Virus record (IMG/VR): IMGVR_UViG_3300030329_002366
Span: 1-29,735 of that record
Source: a virus
Length of the DNA stretch: 29,735 bases
Strand: one strand, 5' to 3'
Each line of letters begins with the position of its first letter. Position 1 is the stretch's first letter. A program made the translations under genes and the position numbers. Positions 25,266 to 29,735 of the stretch are shown here, piece after piece. The notes beneath the pieces were generated by a model, which ran no database searches, was not told the DNA's origin, and saw nothing but the letters and a program-made list of their open reading frames with translations.

Positions 25266-26153
25266 TTAATCTATTTTACCTTCTATAACATCTTTTATTA
25301 AATAACCATATCTGTTTCTTATTTTATTTGGTGATTTATTTTTATAGTATTTACTTCTACCTCTTTTTCTTTCACACTCTCGACACAAAGATGCCAAATT
25401 ATCCATACTTGCTTTATTTTTACCATACATATCAAGAGATTTGGTTTTTTTACACTTAATACATTCTTTTTCTGTTCTGTTTTTAATTACCTCTAACATT
25501 TCTTTTCTCTTTTTAGCCCTATATTTATCCCTGCCCTTAAACAGCTTCATTTTTTGATCTTTACTTATGGTTGTTCCATACATATGGTGTAATGCTCCAG
25601 TTCTTCCATACATAGGGTTGTCTTTTCCTTTTCTACCCTTCCCATACATAGGATTTTTTTTGCCCCTTATATCCCTTGAACCAATTTGATGTTTTTTATT
25701 ATAAGCATCTATAATCATTTTATCAGTTGGATTTCTCCACTTTTCTTTCATAGCTAAACTTCTTTTAATATTTCTGTCTTTTGGCTCAATCTTACCTGAA
25801 TTGATTTCACTTAATTGTATACAAACATCTTCAGTTACTTTAAAACCAATATCTTCACCACTTTGACAATTATATCCATATTTTCTATTTGTAGACTTGT
25901 TTTTAATTATGTGATTTGCCCTTAGTTTATAAAGTTTTTTCAGAGATAATGAAGAATCTATTTCTCTAAATATAAAACATTCTTTACCATATTTCCTTAT
26001 AGCTTTAGAAAGAGGTGTATTATAATTACCATTAGATTTGATTTTATTTGTAGCAAAGTATAGCTTGTTGCACCTCGCTGTTTTTAACAAACCTACTGTC
26101 ATACCTATAAACACTTTATTGTTTTTTATATTTTCTATTTTATAAATTATCAT
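25266..26153 (-). CDS. GIY-YIG homing-endonuclease-like protein, active site degenerate
   Basis: This encodes 295 residues, with the ATG overlapping the replication gene stop (ATGA). Residues 1-98 follow the GIY-YIG nuclease plan: IIYKIENIKNNKVFIG, R27, LSKAIRKYGKECFIFREID and KYGYN (N95). Compared with I-TevI, the first Tyr (Y4), Arg and Asn are kept, but the second Tyr is F15 and the catalytic Glu (E75 in I-TevI) falls on Ala79 (LRANHI against ERENFW). Residues 164-193 are tandem NUMOD3 DNA-binding repeats (KKNPMYGKG, KDNPMYGR, HHMYG). Residues 231-260 form a C4 zinc motif (C231, C234, C257, C260). It resembles free-standing SegA-type mobile genes, here probably cutting poorly or not at all. 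Confidence 0.8.
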   Translation of the reverse strand: MIIYKIENIKNNKVFIGMTVGLLKTARCNKLYFATNKIKSNGNYNTPLSKAIRKYGKECFIFREIDSSLSLKKLYKLRANHIIKNKSTNRKYGYNCQSGEDIGFKVTEDVCIQLSEINSGKIEPKDRNIKRSLAMKEKWRNPTDKMIIDAYNKKHQIGSRDIRGKKNPMYGKGRKGKDNPMYGRTGALHHMYGTTISKDQKMKLFKGRDKYRAKKRKEMLEVIKNRTEKECIKCKKTKSLDMYGKNKASMDNLASLCRECERKRGRSKYYKNKSPNKIRNRYGYLIKDVIEGKID

Positions 26154-26899
26154 TTTATCCCCAATGCTTTTTTTCTATCTTCATCTGAAGCAACATTGCT
26201 TTCTGATTCTCTTAACCTGCGTTGCTGTGCCTGATAATCAGCCTCTATCCTTGCTTCCCTTTTAGCTATATCATCATCACTTGCTGCTTGAAATGTCATA
26301 TTACTATTAAACTTCTTTGCGTTCTTCTTCCATGTACTCATTCTTTTTCTGATATTGAAGATTGACCGTTGCTCAAATCTAAGCACCCTTCCACCATTAT
26401 CATTATATTCAGTCCAGTAATCTATAAAATCTTTCATCATTCCAGCATCTATGTGCATATCAAATACTTCTTTTTCTACTCTTTCAGCAAATTCTTTAAG
26501 CCTAACCTTAATATCTTTACCCTTTACTTTATCTTTGTCTTTAAGTCCTTTGTCAGTCTTATCTAAGTCTATATCATATTTTTTTAACTGTTTAATTACT
26601 GACTGATGAACTCTTACATTTGGATTTAATTCTTCACCATACTGGAATCTAATAAAAGAGTGTATAAACCATTTAGAATCACCTATATCAGTTATATGTT
26701 TTTCAAATGATTTTTTAACCTCATCTAAAGTATAAGGCTGCCCTATATCAAAAGACATTCTTTCAATATCTACCTCATAAATACCACTATGTGAGCAATT
26801 ACTCAGTAAATAAAACCATGCTAACTTTAATTTAGGTTCTAATTTTCTAAAATTTGCTTTTTGCCATATATCTGCATCCATAAATCTTTTCCTTGCCAT
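26150..26899 (-). CDS. DnaD-like replication initiator / replisome organiser
   Basis: This encodes 249 residues from ATG 26899 with AAAAGGAG upstream. The N-terminal ~100 residues, DADIWQKANFRKLEPKLKLA, WFYLLSNCSHSGIYEVDIER and 'SFDIGQPYTLDEVKKSFEKH', are the winged-helix domain found in phage replisome-organiser and DnaD-like proteins. A Lys/Asp-rich linker (about 110-130) is followed by 'MMKDFIDYWTEYNDNGGRVL' and a helical DNA-binding tail typical of the C-terminal part. It is the only replication initiator seen, so the host replisome must be recruited. No helicase or helicase loader is seen next to it. Confidence 0.75.
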   Translation of the reverse strand: MARKRFMDADIWQKANFRKLEPKLKLAWFYLLSNCSHSGIYEVDIERMSFDIGQPYTLDEVKKSFEKHITDIGDSKWFIHSFIRFQYGEELNPNVRVHQSVIKQLKKYDIDLDKTDKGLKDKDKVKGKDIKVRLKEFAERVEKEVFDMHIDAGMMKDFIDYWTEYNDNGGRVLRFEQRSIFNIRKRMSTWKKNAKKFNSNMTFQAASDDDIAKREARIEADYQAQQRRLRESESNVASDEDRKKALGIK

Positions 26900-26920
26900 A
26901 ATATGTTTCTCCTTTTATTC

Positions 26921-26942
26921 TCACTTTAATTATCCCTTGTTT
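26921..26942. repeat. 22-bp direct repeat, copy 1
   Basis: Bases 26921-26942 are identical to 27211-27232. On the minus strand the repeat contains an AAGGGATAA stop context and AAAGTG. This copy covers the C-terminal codons and stop of the 94-residue gene. The other copy covers the end of the ribbon-helix-helix gene and the GTG start of that same 94-residue gene. The flanking bases differ on both sides. Confidence 0.9.
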
Positions 26943-27214
26943 CTTAAATATTCACCATGATAAATAAAACTCATATTAATGGTTTCTAAATCAAGGTTTT
27001 TATCTAATTTTTTTAAATCTTCTATCATTTTATTGAATGTTGCTATTTCCATTGTATTCAAATGCTTTTGAGTTAATTCTTCATAATTACCCCAACCCAC
27101 ACCTGAACTATTATAATATAACTTACCATTATTAATCATAACAGAACCCATATCATCGATTTCAGGCTCATTTTGTTCTTTTTTCCAAAAACTTTCAAGT
27201 TGTATTATTATCAC
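26930..27214 (-). CDS. Hypothetical 94-residue protein within repeat-bracketed cassette
   Basis: The start is GTG at 27214, with AAGGGA about 9 nt upstream, and the stop lies at 26930. The protein is acidic and helical: 'IIIQLESFWKKEQNEPEIDD', then NNGKLYYNSSGVGWGNYEEL and 'MEIATFNKMIEDLKKLDKN', ending GEYLRNKG. It has no membrane segment or recognised domain. The gene is bracketed exactly by 22-bp direct repeats, which suggests it was inserted or duplicated by recombination. An unknown early-region protein is all I can say about its role. Confidence 0.65.
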   Translation of the reverse strand: MIIIQLESFWKKEQNEPEIDDMGSVMINNGKLYYNSSGVGWGNYEELTQKHLNTMEIATFNKMIEDLKKLDKNLDLETINMSFIYHGEYLRNKG

Positions 27215-27232
27215 TTTAATTATCCCTTGTTT
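27211..27232. repeat. 22-bp direct repeat, copy 2
   Basis: Identical to 26921-26942. This copy supplies the ribosome site (AAGGGA), stop of the ribbon-helix-helix gene and GTG start of the 94-residue gene. Confidence 0.9.
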
Positions 27233-27366
27233 TTAATGTAGTAATTTATTGATTTTTCTATTACAGAACTAATTGATTCATCATTAAGTGCTGCAAATAT
27301 TCTTACTTTTTGATGCACATCTTTTGATAGTTGCACACTCTTACATACTTTAGTATTCGATTTCAA
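27220..27366 (-). CDS. Ribbon-helix-helix DNA-binding protein (48 aa), TTG start
   Basis: The frame opens at TTG 27366, which has AAAGGA seven bases upstream, overlaps the end of the zinc-finger gene, and closes with TAA at 27220. No ATG fits. The product has a beta strand (KVCKSVQLSKDVHQKVRIFA) then two helices (ALNDESISSVIEKSINYYIK), the plan of Arc/MetJ ribbon-helix-helix regulators, including VQLSKDVHQKVRIFA and a turn before S-I-S-S-V-I-E. These bind DNA as dimers. It is the only candidate transcription regulator of this type here. It is too short for default gene callers, and its start codon is non-ATG. Confidence 0.75.
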   Translation of the reverse strand: MKSNTKVCKSVQLSKDVHQKVRIFAALNDESISSVIEKSINYYIKNKG

Positions 27367-27529
27367 ACCACGTTCCTTTCAATAATTCTCTTTTTTTCCT
27401 TTGTCTTTCCCTTGATTCTATCTTTTTACATGGTCTGCATTGCCCTAACATATAACCAGCTTGTATAATAGCATCTTTTGACTTAGGGATTATTGTTTTA
27501 CCACAATCATTACATTTCTTTGTTTTCAT
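27350..27529 (-). CDS. Small CxxC zinc-finger protein, Com-like candidate
   Basis: I choose ATG 27529, which overlaps the upstream stop as ATGA with GGGAA upstream, over a TTG three codons earlier. The 59-residue product has C6-x2-C9 and C31-x2-C34 with a basic helix (KKIESRERQRKKRELL), so it is a small zinc-finger nucleic-acid binder. Mu Com, which activates mom translation by binding its mRNA leader, is likewise about 60 residues with two CxxC pairs. There is no detailed sequence match, and this gene is three genes upstream of the Mom-like gene, so the analogy is weak. General zinc-finger phage proteins of this size are common. Confidence 0.65.
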   Translation of the reverse strand: MKTKKCNDCGKTIIPKSKDAIIQAGYMLGQCRPCKKIESRERQRKKRELLKGTWFEIEY

Positions 27530-27909
27530 ACTTCCCAATATCCTTTAAATTTCTTTTTCTTAGATTCAAAACCAAAACCAAGTTGCTCTTGCGTATCAGG
27601 AAAATGTGCAGATTCAAGTGCAGTAGCTGCTTCATTAATATGCTTAACTCTTGATCTTAATTGTTTAATAGTATGAGATGCTTCTACCTTGTTTCTTGCA
27701 TAGAAATATCCTGAACTATCTGAGCATATTGGTTTCTTATCATATACTCTTAAATAATGCACTATTTCCCTAACATTAACACCACTTATATCAAAGGTTC
27801 TTTCAATGTGTCTTGATAGTATAGGGTTCTCTTTCTTATGTCTTTCAATAAGGTCCAAAACCCTATACAAACATCTTTGAGATTTCTTTGATAAAGATTG
27901 CTTAGACAC
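27526..27909 (-). CDS. Winged-helix / helix-turn-helix phage protein
   Basis: This encodes 127 residues from GTG 27909, overlapping the recombinase gene stop by 8 nt. The segment 'LSRHIERTFDISGVNVREIV' is a helix-turn-helix, followed by HYLRVYDKKPICSDSSGYFY and 'VEASHTIKQLRSRVKHINEA'. This layout, an HTH, a short beta wing with GYFYA, and a long helix, is found in small phage proteins near replication genes. A DNA-binding role, possibly helping replication or control, is inferred. Confidence 0.7.
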   Translation of the reverse strand: MSKQSLSKKSQRCLYRVLDLIERHKKENPILSRHIERTFDISGVNVREIVHYLRVYDKKPICSDSSGYFYARNKVEASHTIKQLRSRVKHINEAATALESAHFPDTQEQLGFGFESKKKKFKGYWEV

Positions 27910-28510
27910 TCAATGCTCTCCTATCAAGTTCTTTTTGAGCCAGTTCTCTTTGCCAATCAACCTTAGAAGATTTAGCAACCCACTCAATCCAAGAAGCATC
28001 TATAACCTTACTCCAAGCAACATCTCTATATTTACCAAATTTGATTATATCATTACCATCCCAATCATCAGAATCAGAAGCCTTCCCATCAAACTTCTTT
28101 TTAGCTTCTTCAAATAATGGGTTGGGTACTTCTTGTTCTTTTAAATCAACCTTAGTTGTTGGGGGATTTTCTTGCTGATTGATAGCATTAGCAACCTCAT
28201 CATAACTTGCAACAGATGTATCTATACCTATCCCAAGCATACCTAATGCTCTACCAACACTTGATGTTTCACAATTTTCTAATGCTGATGTTTTATTAAT
28301 AAAAGAACCATCTTCTTTTTCATAAGCAATACCAGTAAACTTTCTTTCAGGTACTGCTACGTTAGGAATAACAGTAGTTTTAGTTATAAATCTATCTGTC
28401 ATTTCAATTAAATCAGTTGTTATTGAGCCATCAGGATATAAATTATGAAACTCCTTAACCCTTTCATTAACCTCAATATAATCCTTACCTTTTATATTTA
28501 TTTTTTTCAT
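27902..28510 (-). CDS. Single-strand-annealing / ssDNA-binding recombination protein (Sak3-like)
   Basis: I place the start at ATG 28510, which has GAGGG 9 nt upstream. An ATG at 28525 lacks one. The 202-residue protein carries 'KDYIEVNERVKEFHNLYPDG' and TSALENCETSSVGRALGMLG (about residues 74-93), the hallmark of phage Sak3-type annealing / ssDNA-binding proteins. The C-terminal 45 residues (IIKFGKYRDVAWSKVIDASW, IEWVAKS) look like the small domain found at the C-terminus of exonuclease-X-type proteins. It would anneal or cover single-stranded DNA in replication and recombination, together with RusA. No partner exonuclease gene is seen. Confidence 0.75.
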   Translation of the reverse strand: MKKINIKGKDYIEVNERVKEFHNLYPDGSITTDLIEMTDRFITKTTVIPNVAVPERKFTGIAYEKEDGSFINKTSALENCETSSVGRALGMLGIGIDTSVASYDEVANAINQQENPPTTKVDLKEQEVPNPLFEEAKKKFDGKASDSDDWDGNDIIKFGKYRDVAWSKVIDASWIEWVAKSSKVDWQRELAQKELDRRALSV

Positions 28511-28511
28511 C

Positions 28512-28712
28512 CTATTTACCCTCATTTGATTGATATTTAACTAATTGATACTCTTTGTACTCTTTCTCATACTTGTGTGGCATCTTAACTATGTCTATTA
28601 TAGCCTCAGTAGTATCAAAATCCTCAATATGTTCATTACCATATACTTCCTTATACCATTGTAAAAAGAAGCCAAAATCTTCATTATTTAAATCTATTTC
28701 TTTTTTAGCCAT
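28512..28712 (-). CDS. Small acidic hypothetical protein (66 aa)
   Basis: This encodes 66 residues from ATG 28712, overlapping the membrane-peptide stop (TAATG). It begins 'MAKKEIDLNNEDFGFFLQWY' with VKMPHKYEKEYKEYQLVKYQ near the end, acidic and helical with aromatic residues. No membrane segment or known domain is seen. It belongs to the early operon just upstream of the recombination gene. Confidence 0.65.
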   Translation of the reverse strand: MAKKEIDLNNEDFGFFLQWYKEVYGNEHIEDFDTTEAIIDIVKMPHKYEKEYKEYQLVKYQSNEGK

Positions 28713-28867
28713 TAATCTTCCTCCCTACTTGCTACTACTATTAAACCAAAAGCAGGAAATAATAAAAATGCTATTGGTATGAAATTTAATCCTCTAACCA
28801 TGTGATTCAAACATAATGCTACTAATAAACTGAACATTATTATAGGTATTATTAGTGTTTTTTTCAT
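28712..28867 (-). CDS. Small two-span membrane protein (51 aa)
   Basis: The ATG at 28867 has GGGAGAA upstream, and the frame ends at TAA 28712 in a TAATG overlap. The product has two membrane spans: KKTLIIPIIMFSLLVALCL near the N-terminus, then NFIPIAFLLFPAFGLIVVA, with a short SREED tail. Early small membrane proteins of this kind may act in superinfection exclusion or host takeover, but there is no specific evidence. It is shorter than the usual gene-calling cut-off. Confidence 0.65.
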   Translation of the reverse strand: MKKTLIIPIIMFSLLVALCLNHMVRGLNFIPIAFLLFPAFGLIVVASREED

Positions 28868-28876
28868 GTTTCTCCC

Positions 28877-29233
28877 TTATCCCTTTATTTTATTTAAATG
28901 TAAAGCAGTTCCATATATTAATATATTTGCCATTTCTCCAACAGATTTTAATGATTTTGAATCTATTATACTTTCAATATGAATGCTCTGTATTTTTTTA
29001 TTAATATGAATCCAAGAATTTCTAATTAAATATTCATAAGCATCTTTTTCAGATAAATATAATCTAATATTAAGATTTTTATCTTTAACAATATTTTTAA
29101 TTTCTTTTTTTAATTCATTAACATTAAAAGATAAATTGACACTTGGATTTCTATGATAAGCAGATTTTCTTGCTCTATATAAAGCATATCTAAAAGATGA
29201 AATTGTTTTACATTCTTGTATTAAAGTTTTCAT
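28877..29233 (-). CDS. Hypothetical early protein (118 aa)
   Basis: I place the start at ATG 29233, preceded by AAGGAG 6 nt upstream. An in-frame ATG at 29299 would add a hydrophobic N-terminus overlapping the promoter-like region and lacks a ribosome site. The protein is basic and helical with charged segments (NELKKEIKNIVKDKNLNIRL and 'ESIIDSKSLKSVGEMANILI'). No domain is recognised. It is the first gene after the terminator and candidate promoter, so it is probably the first expressed. Confidence 0.7.
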   Translation of the reverse strand: MKTLIQECKTISSFRYALYRARKSAYHRNPSVNLSFNVNELKKEIKNIVKDKNLNIRLYLSEKDAYEYLIRNSWIHINKKIQSIHIESIIDSKSLKSVGEMANILIYGTALHLNKIKG

Positions 29234-29269
29234 TTGTTTCTCCTTGTTATTATTAAAACTCACATAAGT

Positions 29270-29299
29270 AATATATAAAACTATAATAATATAAAACAA
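29270..29299 (-). promoter_or_regulatory. Candidate early promoter
   Basis: On the minus strand TTGTTT (29299-29294) is followed, after 18 bases, by TATATT (29275-29270), a plausible sigma-70-like -35/-10 pair in an AT-rich stretch. It lies between an intrinsic terminator and the first early gene. All genes run the same way, so a start is needed here. AT-rich DNA produces many such matches, so confidence is limited. Confidence 0.45.
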
Positions 29300-29315
29300 T
29301 AAAAAAGATTATAGA

Positions 29316-29341
29316 AAAGAAAAACCCTCAATTAAGAGGGT
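29316..29341 (-). terminator. Intrinsic terminator of the tail operon
   Basis: On the minus strand ACCCTC-TTAATT-GAGGGT (29341-29324) is followed by TTTTTCTT, a textbook hairpin plus U tract. It comes about 40 nt after the last tail gene stop (29383). The loop TTAATT matches the terminator after the capsid gene. It separates late from early transcription. Confidence 0.88.
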
Positions 29342-29382
29342 ATTTCTCTCTCTGTGGCTTACGAGGATGAGGGATTCAGAGA

Positions 29383-29735
29383 TTAAATTTGTTCTTCCAA
29401 TGTCATACTTATGTTTGTAAAATTTGGCATTGACTTGCTTGTAGATAGGTTTACTATTCTAACTATTGCAAATTGGTCTGGATTGTTACTTTCGCTAATT
29501 CTTATCATTACGGGAAGATGAGACCCCATAGTCAATCTATAAACAGATGTCATAAAATCAGGACTTGATGTTCTATTATATGTAGAAACATCATTGCCAC
29601 CATCATCATAAGTGGTGTAATTACCTGAATCATCCTTTGTAAAATTATTACTATTAAGCATAGCGTTTTGAGGCAATAAATACTGATCACCTAACATTGT
29701 AAAATTTACAGTCCACTTTCTAAGACCTGATGGTA
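29383..29735 (-). CDS. Tail structural protein, 3' part (continues from base 1)
   Basis: This is the C-terminal part of the 353-residue gene that begins at 808. Bases 29637-29735 are the duplicated overlap, so new sequence is 29383-29636. The residues from MLGDQYLLPQNAMLNSNNFT onward (Met 250 of the full protein) repeat what is encoded at 61 and below. The C-terminal segment 'TSVYRLTMGSHLPVMIRISE' and IVRIVNLSTSKSMPNFTNIS is beta-rich. The stop at 29383 is followed by the intrinsic terminator. It is listed as a second entry because the window is linear. Confidence 0.85.
   Translation of the reverse strand, partial: PSGLRKWTVNFTMLGDQYLLPQNAMLNSNNFTKDDSGNYTTYDDGGNDVSTYNRTSSPDFMTSVYRLTMGSHLPVMIRISESNNPDQFAIVRIVNLSTSKSMPNFTNISMTLEEQI
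29637..29734. repeat. Direct terminal repeat, right copy
   Basis: Identical to bases 1-98. Base 29735 is A where base 99 is G. See the left copy. Confidence 0.95.

Noticed and set aside
28526-28560. Earlier ATG starts for the recombination gene and other early genes
   Set aside because: The ATG at 28525 has no ribosome site, whereas ATG 28510 has GAGGG at good spacing. The same reasoning sets the start of the first early gene at 29233.

Overview
The window looks like one complete tailed-phage (siphovirus-type) genome, assembled as a circle. The first 98 bases recur as the last 98 bases before a final mismatched base, and one reading frame runs uninterrupted through the junction, so the unique length is about 29.6 kb. 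The DNA is strongly AT-rich by eye. Every gene I can support lies on the minus strand, tightly packed with TAATG and ATGA stop-start overlaps and mostly clear Shine-Dalgarno sites. The descriptions below therefore run from high to low coordinates. There is no integrase, no recognisable lysogeny repressor and no DNA polymerase, so the phage is probably lytic and relies on the host replisome. The host is unknown. The tail hub protein carries a C-terminal 'NYNPDATIDDGSC' motif and dockerin-like repeats of the kind common in marine Marinimicrobia and Bacteroidota surface proteins. This points weakly to a marine host, perhaps Marinimicrobia, since Bacteroidota use few Shine-Dalgarno sites. That is inference.

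Early and replication region (about 29300 to 23840). A candidate promoter sits just after the late terminator. It is followed by small hypothetical genes, a single-strand-annealing-type recombination protein, a winged-helix protein, a small CxxC zinc-finger protein, a 48-residue ribbon-helix-helix protein that starts at TTG, a 94-residue gene bracketed by a 22-bp direct repeat, a DnaD/replisome-organiser-like initiator, a degenerate GIY-YIG homing-endonuclease-like protein, a Mom-family DNA-modification protein preceded by a strongly structured 61-nt element, a RusA-type resolvase and a 42-residue protein.

Packaging and head region (23813 to 17772). Small and large terminase, portal, Mu F-like minor head protein, a virion-morphogenesis-type protein, scaffold, a small unknown protein and the major capsid protein, closed by an intrinsic terminator.

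Lysis region (17704 to 14672). A lysozyme-like endolysin, several small membrane or coiled-coil proteins that are holin candidates, and a zinc-ribbon metallophosphoesterase. This block is unusual in lying between the capsid gene and the head-tail joining genes.

Fibre, connector and tail region (14672 to 1, continuing across the circle junction to 29383). Two adhesin-like proteins with similar C-terminal beta-rich modules, a large virion protein, the connector, tail terminator, tail tube, a tail assembly chaperone pair joined by a -1 frameshift on a run of nine A, the tape measure, a 1455-residue tail hub and two downstream tail proteins, ending at a second intrinsic terminator.

The most interesting points are the Mom-like gene with its structured leader (a possible parallel to Mu com/mom control), the frameshift site, the catalytically degenerate homing endonuclease, the repeat-bracketed gene cassette, and the surface-protein-like modules on the tail hub.
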